A DNA stretch of 64,000 nt from Shewanella canadensis (GTDB taxonomy: Bacteria > Pseudomonadota > Gammaproteobacteria > Enterobacterales > Shewanellaceae): contig NZ_RXNU01000006.1 of the NCBI RefSeq assembly GCF_003966225.1, positions 186,001 to 250,000 of the forward strand, written 5' to 3'. Shown here one piece after another: positions 20,062 to 27,462 of the stretch (its first letter is position 1; each line of letters opens with the position of its first letter). Below the pieces are notes generated by a model. It had not been told where the DNA came from, searched no databases, and saw only the letters and a list, made by a program, of their open reading frames with translations. Made by a program: the position numbers and the translations under genes.

Positions 20062-20985
20062 ATGCGTTTTGATAATAAAGTTGCAGTGATTACCGGAGCT
20101 GGAACCGGGTTAGGGCGTGCTTATGCGATAGCACTGGCAGAGCGTGGAGCCAACGTGGTTTTGATAGATTCGGGTTATGCGGAAAGTGAACCGAATTTAG
20201 CTGTGATGAACTACTCCGGACTCGAACGCTGTCACAAGGCGGTTGAGGAGTTAGGTGCCAACGCCCTGATGTTCAGGCTGGATGTCAGTGATGTCGATGG
20301 TATCAAACAAGCAGTCCAAGAGGTGGTAAACCTATGGGGACGCATCGATATTTTGGTGAATAATGCCGGGGTTCACACACCTTGTGCGTTTGAAAATCTC
20401 ACTGTCGAAATGTGGCAAACTCAATTAAATGTCGATCTCAGTGGCAGCTTCTATATGACTCAGGCTATCTGGCCTCTGATGAAACGTCAGGGCTATGGCC
20501 GGATTATGATGAGCTGCGCCGCCAGTGGCTTATATGGTGATATGCACGAGACCTCTTTCAGTGCCAGTAAAATGGGGCTGATTGGTCTGGTAAATAGCCT
20601 TTATCTCGAAGGGGTAGAGCACAATATTAAGGTCAACAGTCTTACCCCCCACGCGTTAACCGGCATGACAGAAGGGCGTTTAGCTGCATCCGTTAAACCA
20701 CTATTTTCCAAGTCTTCTATAACAGCCAGTATGTTGTTTCTATGCTGCACCGATGCACCAACGGGTCAGCATCTGCTCACAGCAGCCGGCAGTGTCAGTC
20801 ACGGTCAGTTTACTGAGTTTAAACCCACCTATTTTGAAGCCGATACCTGCAAACCTGAAACCTTGCTTAGCAGCTGGGAACAGATCCATCATGCGCTTCC
20901 GGTTAATTTACATAAAAGTGGCGAGGATCAGGTGTTGGCTTGGGCGCGGCGTGGTGCAGCGGAGAGGCATATAGTCATCGAGTGA
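20062..20985 (+). CDS. SDR-family protein related to (3R)-hydroxyacyl-CoA dehydrogenases, active site degenerate
   Basis: The Rossmann domain is well conserved (ITGAGTGLGRA at about 10-20, NNAG at 100-103) and resembles the dehydrogenase unit of peroxisomal multifunctional enzyme 2. The catalytic tetrad is broken: the YxxxK motif reads FSASK (Phe166, Lys170; codon TTC), and the position of the catalytic Ser, 13 residues earlier, is Ala153. Coenzyme binding is probably retained but normal dehydrogenase chemistry is doubtful. A C-terminal extension of about 60 residues follows the SDR core. GAGGAAG precedes the start. The gene lies alone upstream of tesB, with a solo palindrome between them. 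Confidence 0.88.
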   Translation: MRFDNKVAVITGAGTGLGRAYAIALAERGANVVLIDSGYAESEPNLAVMNYSGLERCHKAVEELGANALMFRLDVSDVDGIKQAVQEVVNLWGRIDILVNNAGVHTPCAFENLTVEMWQTQLNVDLSGSFYMTQAIWPLMKRQGYGRIMMSCAASGLYGDMHETSFSASKMGLIGLVNSLYLEGVEHNIKVNSLTPHALTGMTEGRLAASVKPLFSKSSITASMLFLCCTDAPTGQHLLTAAGSVSHGQFTEFKPTYFEADTCKPETLLSSWEQIHHALPVNLHKSGEDQVLAWARRGAAERHIVIE

Positions 20986-20992
20986 CCGGTAT

Positions 20993-21006
20993 ATACCGAT
21001 TGGTAT
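20993..21006. repeat. Solo ATACCGATTGGTAT palindromic repeat
   Basis: Fourteen-base imperfect palindrome nine bases after the SDR stop codon, embedded in ATAT flanks. Same motif as the ends of the MITE-like copies. Confidence 0.85.
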
Positions 21007-21094
21007 TATATAAGCAATCTCCATGTAAAGCTCTGGCATGACAGCTGAGTTCTGAGTTAAGCTGTCGGGCTGTTTAATTGGGGATTGGAATGCG

Positions 21095-21961
21095 ATGAGT
21101 CAGGTATTAAACGATCTATTATCTTTGCTCTCACTGGAGCAAATTGAAGTTGGCTTATTTCGCGGACAGAGCCAGGACCTTGGATTTGGTCACGTGTTTG
21201 GTGGCCAGGTTATGGGGCAGGCGTTGAGTGCGGCTAAACAGACCGTTTCCCCTACGCGTAAAGTTCACTCTTTTCACTCGTACTTTCTTCGCGCCGGAGA
21301 TGAGAAGCTTCCTATTATTTATGATGTTGAAATCATGCGTGATGGAGGGAGTTTCAGTGCCAGAAGTGTTAAAGCTATTCAGAAAGGCCGTCCGATTTTT
21401 AATATGACCTGCTCATTTCAGGAACATGAAGAGGGGTTTGAGCATCAGGCGCAGATGCCTGATGTACCGGGCCCCGATGGTCTGTTAAACCAGCAAGAGC
21501 TTGCCATGACCATGGGGGACAAGGTACCTACTAAAATGTTAGAAAAATTTATGGCTGACGCGCCCATCGAGATGCGTTTGGTCAACCCGGAAAATCCTTT
21601 TTATCCCCGTGCCAGAGAGCCTAAACGTAATATTTGGATCCGCGCAAATGGCAAGATGCCAAGCGACCACTCGGTTAATGAATACCTGCTGGCATATGCA
21701 TCTGATTTTAATTTTCTTGTGACTGCCGCACAGCCTCATGGCGTCTCATTTTTAACGCCGGGTATGCGTATGGCTACCATAGATCATGCGATGTGGTTTC
21801 ACCGACCATTGGACTTGAATGACTGGCTACTGTACAGCAATGAAAGTCCCCACGCCGGAGGTGGCAGAGGCTTCGTGAAAGGCCAATTTTTTAATCAGGC
21901 CGGTGAGCTGGTGGCCTCCGCAACACAGGAAGGCTTGATTAGGCTATCACAGGGAAAATAG
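21095..21961 (+). CDS. tesB: Acyl-CoA thioesterase II
   Basis: Hydrolyses medium- to long-chain acyl-CoAs to free fatty acid and CoA; cytoplasmic double hot-dog enzyme. The 288-residue length is typical. Visible family features are [13 protein letters not shown] near the N-terminus, the Asp-containing segment YASDFNFL, the Thr segment [12 protein letters not shown] and the C-terminal Gln in SATQEGLIR, giving the Asp-Thr-Gln set used by TesB. A GGGGA ribosome site lies upstream of the ATG. Confidence 0.94.
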   Translation: MSQVLNDLLSLLSLEQIEVGLFRGQSQDLGFGHVFGGQVMGQALSAAKQTVSPTRKVHSFHSYFLRAGDEKLPIIYDVEIMRDGGSFSARSVKAIQKGRPIFNMTCSFQEHEEGFEHQAQMPDVPGPDGLLNQQELAMTMGDKVPTKMLEKFMADAPIEMRLVNPENPFYPRAREPKRNIWIRANGKMPSDHSVNEYLLAYASDFNFLVTAAQPHGVSFLTPGMRMATIDHAMWFHRPLDLNDWLLYSNESPHAGGGRGFVKGQFFNQAGELVASATQEGLIRLSQGK

Positions 21962-22058
21962 TCTGGTTAATTAGCTTATTGAATTAGTCTGGTCAATGAT
22001 GAGCCAGATCCGATAAAATGCGTATCGAACTATGAACGCGATTAGGAAGATATTTGTA

Positions 22059-22448
22059 ATGATGAAAAGAGCCCTTGTATTAATTTGTGTGATGATGCTT
22101 TCCGCCTGTGTCACTGTAGCTGAAGATAAACCGATAATCGTCAATGGAGCCGCAGGTTATCTGGAGAAGATCGCGTTGCCCAAGGGAAGTTCGGTCACCA
22201 TTGCCATTATCGACCTCGATACTCCCGGCGTTATTGTTGCCCAGAAGAGTTTCGATATCGCCCGTGCACCTGTGCCATTTAAATTTATTCTGCCATCTGA
22301 TACGGTGAGTTCCAGCATCAACTACGGGATTGTTTCCATGATTCAATATCAAGGGAGCGTGATCTTTCAAACCTACGATCGTTTCCCTGTGATAAATAAT
22401 GGACTATACACGACGGAAGTCGTGATGAAGGCGGTGCCGATTAAGTAG
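22059..22448 (+). CDS. YbaY-type lipoprotein
   Basis: Small lipoprotein of the YbaY family (related to the YscW-type beta-sandwich domain). The signal peptide ends in a lipobox, LSAC, near residue 17, so the mature protein of about 110 residues is anchored by lipid. The beta-sandwich part has the pattern of the family (KIALPKGSSVTIAIIDL... PVPFKFILP ... INYGIVSMIQYQG). I place the start at 22059 with AGGAAG upstream; the upstream in-frame Met at 22032 would lengthen the signal. A rho-independent terminator follows. A second, related gene lies at 25618. Confidence 0.85.
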   Translation: MMKRALVLICVMMLSACVTVAEDKPIIVNGAAGYLEKIALPKGSSVTIAIIDLDTPGVIVAQKSFDIARAPVPFKFILPSDTVSSSINYGIVSMIQYQGSVIFQTYDRFPVINNGLYTTEVVMKAVPIK

Positions 22449-22489
22449 TTGTAGTTAACGACTTTCATAGATTTAACAATATTGATATT

Positions 22490-22512
22490 AAAGGAGCTTA
22501 GGCTCCTTTTTT
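22490..22512 (+). terminator. Terminator of the 22.1 kb lipoprotein gene
   Basis: AAAGGAGC and GCTCCTTT stem with TTAG loop, followed by TTTTTG. Confidence 0.85.
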
Positions 22513-22520
22513 GTTGGGTT

Positions 22521-22534
22521 ATACCGATTGGTAT
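22521..22534. repeat. Solo ATACCGATTGGTAT palindromic repeat
   Basis: Same 14-bp motif as at 20993, here directly behind the terminator and 53 bp before the next gene. Confidence 0.85.
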
Positions 22535-22573
22535 TATTGAAAATAACGCTGATTTTAAAAGGAGGGGCTGGAA

Positions 22574-23167
22574 CTGAATTACTATGAACAGCAATTAGGA
22601 CAGTGGATAAACGAATCTCCCCGGCATATTCGTGCATTACAGGCAGCGAGTATGCTGGCGTTGCCACAATGGATGTTGGCGGCGGGATTTATACGAAACT
22701 TGGCCTGGGACCGACTACATGGAACAGATGCCTCACCATTTACGGATATCGATCTGATCTACTTCGACCCGACGGATCTGTCCAGAGAGACAGAAAGACG
22801 CTTTGAGGCCAAATTGCGAGTCTTAGCACCAGAGTATCCCTGGTCGGTAAAAAACCAAGCCAGAATGCATCTGAGAAATGGTGACAAGCCATACTCCTCT
22901 GCACTGGATGCCATGGGCTATTGGCCCGAAAAAGAGACGGCTATCGCTGTTTCACTGAGCCCCGATGGAGCAGCGATGGGAGATAACTCCTTAATCGTAG
23001 AAGGATGCGGTATAGTATTCAGTTCAGCATTTGGACTCGAATCGCTGTTTCAGCTGCAGTTGACTCCTAACCCTAAACGCCCCCTCACACTGTTTAACCA
23101 TAGATTACGAACCAAGGGGTGGCTTTACACATACCCTCGCTTACAAAACTCATCTCACAAACCTTAG
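22574..23167 (+). CDS. Nucleotidyltransferase-fold protein (DUF925 type), probable CTG start
   Basis: The 197-residue product matches the small nucleotidyltransferase-like family in which LPQWMLAAGFIRNLAWD is followed by the metal-binding DIDLIYFD. The frame is open from the stop at 22556 and contains no ATG, GTG or TTG before residue 27, yet the family-like sequence begins earlier (LNYYEQQLGQWI). A perfect AAGGAGG at 22559-22565 stands eight bases before CTG at 22574, so I take that codon as the start. The alternative start ATG at 22652 has no ribosome site and would cut conserved sequence. Biochemical role unknown. Confidence 0.75.
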   Translation: MNYYEQQLGQWINESPRHIRALQAASMLALPQWMLAAGFIRNLAWDRLHGTDASPFTDIDLIYFDPTDLSRETERRFEAKLRVLAPEYPWSVKNQARMHLRNGDKPYSSALDAMGYWPEKETAIAVSLSPDGAAMGDNSLIVEGCGIVFSSAFGLESLFQLQLTPNPKRPLTLFNHRLRTKGWLYTYPRLQNSSHKP

Positions 23168-23532
23168 CTTATAAAAATTAGCTTACAACCCTTAGCTTAC
23201 AAATGAATCGCGGCTGATATGCCGCCTCATTATTTACCATTTATCTCCAGCGAAGTTGTTGCTGAATTGTTGCGTTCGCGATTGTTTATCTTGATGTTTT
23301 CTTGTTTGGTGAACTTGAAGACTTTTGACTTTGGTCACCAAAATAAAGCTGTATTTATCATGCTTCTTTTGTTTTTTGTGAGCTGGATCATGTGTTGGTA
23401 TCTATAAATAGGTAGGTATTGCGTAAATTGATCTGGATCAATGGAAAGCGACTTGGCGTCTGGCAGGATGCACGCGAATGTTAAGGAACTTAATAATAAT
23501 AAAGAATTTTCGTGTTGTATTAATGGAGTAGT
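23168..23532. other. Intergenic region upstream of ompW
   Basis: Contains short TTAGCTTACAA-type iterations just after the preceding gene, a short frame at 23219-23407 that I regard as non-coding, and the FNR-type box at 23428-23441. Confidence 0.5.
23428..23441. promoter_or_regulatory. FNR/EtrA-type binding site upstream of ompW
   Basis: TTGATctggATCAA is a perfect match to the FNR consensus TTGAT-N4-ATCAA. It lies about 92 bp before the ompW start. OmpW expression is known to respond to oxygen through FNR in enterobacteria, so the site is biologically plausible. Confidence 0.8.
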
Positions 23533-24180
23533 ATGATGAACAAAACTATTGTGTCTGGATTAATCGCGGCCGCCCTACTATCTACCGGTTTCGCTTCTTC
23601 TGTTTCAGCCCATCAGGCGGGCGATATTATCGTTCGTGCCGGTGTTGCTGTTGTTGCACCTAATGAGTCGAGTCAAGATGTCGCGGGAAATGGTGAGTTT
23701 GGCGTCGATGATAACACTCAGCTGGGTTTGAACTTCGGCTATATGTTGACTGACAATATCGGTATCGAGCTTTTAGCGGCTTCTCCGTTTACTCATGATA
23801 TCTCACTTGATGGTATAGGAAAGATTGCCGAGACTAAGCAACTGCCACCGACCTTAGTCGCCCAATACTACTTCGGTTCAGCCGATTCTAAGCTTCGTCC
23901 ATATATCGGTGCCGGTGTTAACTTCACTAACTTTTTTGACAACGAGTTTACTAACGATCTCGATGGTGCCTTAACAGATCTTAGTCTGACTAACTCTTGG
24001 GGCGTTGCTGCGCAAGTGGGTCTGGATTACCAAATCAACAAAAACTGGTTGGTGAATGCTTCAGTCTGGTACGCTCAGATCAGTACCGATGCTCACTTCA
24101 AACTGGCCGGTGATGCAGTTAAGATTGAAACTGATATCAACCCTTGGGTTTACATGGTGAGTGTGGGTTACACCTTCTAA
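23533..24180 (+). CDS. ompW: OmpW-family outer membrane protein
   Basis: Eight-stranded outer-membrane beta-barrel of the OmpW family, thought to pass small hydrophobic molecules. A signal peptide of about 26 residues (cleavage after VSA) precedes the mature barrel. Family features are seen: HQAGDIIVRAGVAVVAPNESS, LNFGYMLTDNIGIELLAASPF, PYIGAGVNFTNFF and the C-terminal strand ending VSVGYTF, with the terminal Phe needed for barrel assembly. The 215 residues are the usual size. Preceded by a perfect FNR box and followed by a strong terminator, so it is a single-gene unit. Confidence 0.94.
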   Translation: MMNKTIVSGLIAAALLSTGFASSVSAHQAGDIIVRAGVAVVAPNESSQDVAGNGEFGVDDNTQLGLNFGYMLTDNIGIELLAASPFTHDISLDGIGKIAETKQLPPTLVAQYYFGSADSKLRPYIGAGVNFTNFFDNEFTNDLDGALTDLSLTNSWGVAAQVGLDYQINKNWLVNASVWYAQISTDAHFKLAGDAVKIETDINPWVYMVSVGYTF

Positions 24181-24221
24181 GTGATATTGCTATCTCGCCA
24201 GAGATAAGACACCAGACAGTA

Positions 24222-24246
24222 AAAAGGAGCCTAAGGCTCCTTTTTT
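24222..24246 (+). terminator. Terminator of ompW
   Basis: AAAGGAGCC and GGCTCCTTT stem with a TAA loop followed by TTTTTG. Nearly the same hairpin as after the 22.1 kb lipoprotein gene. Confidence 0.88.
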
Positions 24247-24270
24247 GTTTTAAGCTTGCGCGACTCGAAC

Positions 24271-25038
24271 CTATTTTTTCCCTTCAGCCTTAGCCGCGAG
24301 GCGTTCGGCCTTAGTACGCCAGTGCCGGGTGTTGTAGACAAATTCCGGTAATAACTTAGTCAGCCAGGCCACTAAACGCCAGCGTTTAGTCACATAGACT
24401 CTTCGTTTCCCACCTTGCATCGCCTTAATTATCTGTCTTGCGACCTCATCCGGTGGAGAGAGCCATAAACGACTTTGCTGCATCGCAGCCTTATCGAGTA
24501 GGCCAAGCTGAATGTCTGTGATTGTGATGGGCAGTTTTAATCGCTGAGCATGCATGCTCAAACCTTCCAGATAATTAGTCGCAAAGGCCTTTGATGCATG
24601 ATAAGCCACGCTTGGACCACCACGTAGCCCGGCAATTGAGTTTACTGCGGCAAGTTGGCCGTAACCTTGCTCTCTGAATAAGCGAAAAGCAGTATTGCAG
24701 ACGGCCGAAAACCCTTGAACATTAACTGTGATGATATCTTGCTCAGGCCCCCAGGGAAGCTGTGGATCATAGCTGTTCAGACCGGTATTAACGAGGACGA
24801 GGTGTGCCCCACCTAATTGTTGCCACACATCTTCCAGAGTTGAGATAATGGTTTGAGGCTCTACAATTTGTAATGGAAACAGATGAACTTGTGTTGGAAG
24901 ACTGTCTGCAAACTCTTGAAGTGAATCAGGATCTTGCGCGAGCAACGCAAGTTCGACACCTTGAGCGGCGAGTTGTTTTGCGATTTCTCGGCTCAGGAGT
25001 GAGCTAGCGCCCACAATTATGGCGGTGGCTTGTGTCAT
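24271..25038 (-). CDS. SDR-family oxidoreductase
   Basis: Short-chain dehydrogenase/reductase of 255 residues. The catalytic part is intact (VNSIAGLRGG with Ser, YHASK with Tyr and Lys), while the N-terminal glycine motif is unusual, VGASSLLSRE instead of TGxxxGIG, with a Ser at the last glycine position. A basic C-terminus (RHWRTKAERLAAKAEGKK) with an adjacent hydrophobic stretch (WRLVAWLTKLLPEFVY) suggests contact with the membrane, as in some lipid-modifying SDRs. Substrate unknown. It converges on ompW and its 5' side faces the MITE-like repeat. Confidence 0.85.
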   Translation of the reverse strand: MTQATAIIVGASSLLSREIAKQLAAQGVELALLAQDPDSLQEFADSLPTQVHLFPLQIVEPQTIISTLEDVWQQLGGAHLVLVNTGLNSYDPQLPWGPEQDIITVNVQGFSAVCNTAFRLFREQGYGQLAAVNSIAGLRGGPSVAYHASKAFATNYLEGLSMHAQRLKLPITITDIQLGLLDKAAMQQSRLWLSPPDEVARQIIKAMQGGKRRVYVTKRWRLVAWLTKLLPEFVYNTRHWRTKAERLAAKAEGKK

Positions 25039-25106
25039 TAGGCTATTCGGCTTGAAATTGGTAACTTATGATAGGGAGATATGGGATTCAGGACAAGAGT
25101 TATAGT

Positions 25107-25422
25107 TATACCAATCGGTATAAAGGTGTGATCGCTCAGCGAGAATTTAGCGTTTCAGAGGCAAGGCCCTTTATTGCTCCTGCATAAAGGGCATTCACAA
25201 CGTCCCTGTTGTTCGCAACGAGTGAAGAGCATAGTTATTCTACGTTTTAGCTCGTTAACACAGCATCGGATGCGCTAAGACTCGCCTTTTAGGAGTGTTT
25301 TTGGCTTCCTACTTCTGCGTTGAATGACTTCACAAGGGAACACCATTCCTTCATCCATTCGCCTTGAACTAGTTTGCCAAAAACAACTCTGAGTAGATCA
25401 CTTTCTTATACCGATTGGTATT
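25107..25422. mobile_element. MITE-like repeat, copy 1
   Basis: A non-coding element of about 316 bp. Both ends carry the ATACC-AATC/GATT-GGTAT palindrome (25108-25121 and 25408-25421), and inside them the ends are inverted repeats of each other (GTGATCgCTCAGcGaG against AGTGATCtaCTCAGaG). An inverted homologous copy with an internal insertion lies at 55132-55645. No transposase or open frame of useful length is present, so it would be mobilised in trans if at all. Confidence 0.75.
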
Positions 25423-25577
25423 CAGTGAGCCCTGATAGCTGTCTCGTCTTGGGCTAAGTGGGGGAGGCCATAGCTAAATGATAAAAGTTAAATGACGAAG
25501 GTTACTCTTGAAGAAGTGAAAAGTGAGTTAGTCAAAAGTGCCAAAATTAAAAGTAACGATTTTTGATATGGACATAT

Positions 25578-25593
25578 AGACATCTAGAAGTCT
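25578..25593. promoter_or_regulatory. Tandem MetJ boxes
   Basis: AGACATCT followed directly by AGAAGTCT: two adjacent 8-bp boxes, each 7 of 8 matches to the MetJ consensus AGACGTCT, 25 bp upstream of the lipoprotein start. Tandem boxes are the normal MetJ operator form, and metA lies one gene further on. Confidence 0.75.
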
Positions 25594-25617
25594 TGATGTA
25601 TGATAAGGAGTAAGAAT

Positions 25618-26046
25618 ATGACAAAGTGGTTTAAGCGAGTGTTACCTTTAGTCGCAGCTGTCGGTACTTTGGTTGGAGCGATAGTCGTCGGTGCACTAGT
25701 CGGCTGTGCTACGCCTAATGCGGGCGTAGAGATCCAGGGTGAGGTTTGGTATAAGGAGCGAATCGCTCTACCACAAGATGCAGTGTTAACGGTGGAACTT
25801 AAGGATGTATCACTGATGGACGCACCGGCAATTGTGCTTGCGCAGATTGAGCGAAGCGATGTCAGTACACCAGCCCCATTTCAGTTTTTGATAAACAGAG
25901 ATCAGTTTGAGTCGGGCCATACCTACGCCATAGGTGCCAAAATCACCCTCAATGACAAGCTGTTATTCATCAATACTCAAGCATATAACATAGATTTAGG
26001 TTCCAGTGAGCCTATGTCAGTGTTGGTACAGAAGGTCGGTCGCTAA
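25618..26046 (+). CDS. YbaY-type lipoprotein preceding metA
   Basis: A second small lipoprotein of the YbaY type. A long signal segment with lipobox (LVGC near residue 28) is followed by a domain like that of the 22.1 kb protein: VWYKERIALPQDAVLTVELKD, then TPAPFQFLINRDQF and a segment HTYAIGAKITLNDKLLF. The start at 25618 has AAGGAG at 25604-25609; an upstream in-frame ATG at 25600 overlaps that ribosome site. Tandem MetJ boxes lie just upstream and metA begins 82 bp downstream on the same strand with no visible terminator, so the two may share methionine control. Function unknown. Confidence 0.85.
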   Translation: MTKWFKRVLPLVAAVGTLVGAIVVGALVGCATPNAGVEIQGEVWYKERIALPQDAVLTVELKDVSLMDAPAIVLAQIERSDVSTPAPFQFLINRDQFESGHTYAIGAKITLNDKLLFINTQAYNIDLGSSEPMSVLVQKVGR

Positions 26047-26128
26047 GCATCATTTAAGCAAACATGCTGCGCCGATCCTACAGTCTGACACATGTATTTT
26101 AATGAATAGATAATGGAAGAGACGCGGT

Positions 26129-27073
26129 ATGCCGGTTAAAATTCCCGATGATCTGCCTGCAGCAGAGATCTTAGAGTCAGAAAATATCTTTGTTATGTCT
26201 GAGACTCGGGCTGCAAATCAAGATATTCGTCCGATGAAAGTGCTTATTCTGAACTTGATGCCGAATAAAATTGAAACCGAAACGCAGCTTTTGCGTTTAC
26301 TGGGTAATACCCCTCTGCAGGTCGATGTGGATCTGCTCAGAATTCACGATAAAGAGTCAAGACACACTTCAATCGATCACATGAATAACTTTTATCGTGA
26401 TTTCGAAGCCGTGCGTCATAAAAACTATGATGGCTTGATTATCACCGGCGCGCCATTGGGTCAGGTTGAATTTGAAGATGTGAGCTATTGGGATCATATT
26501 CGTGAAATTATCGATTGGTCACAGCAACATGTCACCTCCGTGCTTTTTTTATGCTGGGCGGCCCACGCGGCCCTGTACCATCTCTACGGACTGAACAGAA
26601 ATCTACTCAAGGAAAAACGCTCAGGCGTATTTCTGCATACGAGAACTCATCGACACGTTCCTTTGCTTCGCGGATTCGATGATGAGTTCCTGGCCCCGCA
26701 TTCACGTTTTGCTGAAATGGATGTCCAGCTTTTAAAGGCACATCCGGCACTGCAGGTGTTAACTGAATCCGATGAGGCTGGCGCCTATATGGTGCTCAGT
26801 ACAAATAACCGTAACCTGTTTGTTATGGGGCATCCGGAGTACCAGAAATCGACATTGAAAGATGAGTATTTCCGCGATCTGGGTGAAGGATTACAACCTG
26901 AGATCCCACAAAATTATTTCAGGAACAATGACCCTGGGCAAGACCCTGTCGCTCGCTGGTATGGTCACGGCAGCTTGTTGATTAGTAATTGGCTCAACTA
27001 TTATGTTTACCAGTTAACCCCTTATAACCTCGATGATATGAGTGGCATCACCCCCTGGGAAAATGAGGTTTAG
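26129..27073 (+). CDS. metA: Homoserine O-succinyltransferase
   Basis: First committed step of methionine synthesis: succinyl-CoA (or acetyl-CoA) plus homoserine. The 314-residue protein has the catalytic cysteine at Cys142 ([15 protein letters not shown]), the His/Glu pair in VMGHPEYQ, and Gly at position 111 (GAPLG), the residue linked with succinyl rather than acetyl specificity in this family. The MetA signature [10 protein letters not shown] is present. It probably belongs to a transcription unit with the lipoprotein gene upstream, under the tandem MetJ boxes. Confidence 0.96.
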   Translation: MPVKIPDDLPAAEILESENIFVMSETRAANQDIRPMKVLILNLMPNKIETETQLLRLLGNTPLQVDVDLLRIHDKESRHTSIDHMNNFYRDFEAVRHKNYDGLIITGAPLGQVEFEDVSYWDHIREIIDWSQQHVTSVLFLCWAAHAALYHLYGLNRNLLKEKRSGVFLHTRTHRHVPLLRGFDDEFLAPHSRFAEMDVQLLKAHPALQVLTESDEAGAYMVLSTNNRNLFVMGHPEYQKSTLKDEYFRDLGEGLQPEIPQNYFRNNDPGQDPVARWYGHGSLLISNWLNYYVYQLTPYNLDDMSGITPWENEV

Positions 27074-27342
27074 GCGGGGATGAAGTACGGGGTTCTAGAC
27101 ACGAGGTTCTAGATTCGAGCTGTTTCAGCTTGCACTAGATCCTCGCCCCTAGCTTCTAAAACCTCGAAGCTCGAAGCTTTCTCTGCACTATATTCCCAAT
27201 CACTTTTTCTGACATTTCCCAAGAACCTGCTCCACTTCCCCCCTCTTTACCTCTATTCAATACGACTTATTACCTAATCTGTAAATCTTCAGTGACATCT
27301 CCACCTCATACTTTGGTAGAAGTTTGACCAGCTAACACTTGC

Positions 27343-27358
27343 TTTACGTTCGCGTAAA
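27343..27358. promoter_or_regulatory. Candidate LiuR operator upstream of ivdA
   Basis: TTTACG-TTCG-CGTAAA, a perfect dyad. The same sequence with one mismatch lies upstream of liuR. It is 105 bp before the ivdA start. Confidence 0.75.
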
Positions 27359-27374
27359 CGTCAGAGTGATATTA

Positions 27375-27390
27375 ATTGAGCAAGATCACA
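27375..27390. promoter_or_regulatory. Possible CRP site upstream of ivdA
   Basis: ATTGA-GCAAGA-TCACA resembles TGTGA-N6-TCACA with the right half perfect and the left half partial. Placed 17 bp after the LiuR dyad. Confidence 0.4.
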
Positions 27391-27462
27391 CTTACTAATT
27401 GTTTTTAGATGTCGGTGATCACAGTTATTCACCGACAGGGCGAATCCATTACAGGAGTAGAT

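Larger units (their letters stand above)
27074..27462. other. Intergenic region before the ivd operon
   Basis: The left part holds short iterations of GGTTCTAGA and TCGAAGC-type sequence that can fold back on themselves (about 27085-27175). The right part carries the LiuR operator (27343-27358) and a possible CRP site (27375-27390) close to ivdA. No gene is visible. Confidence 0.6.

Noticed and set aside
24250..24270. GGTTCGAGTC-like sequence (minus strand), similar to a tRNA T-arm
   Set aside because: It lies at the end of an SDR gene and no acceptor, D or anticodon arms can be formed around it.
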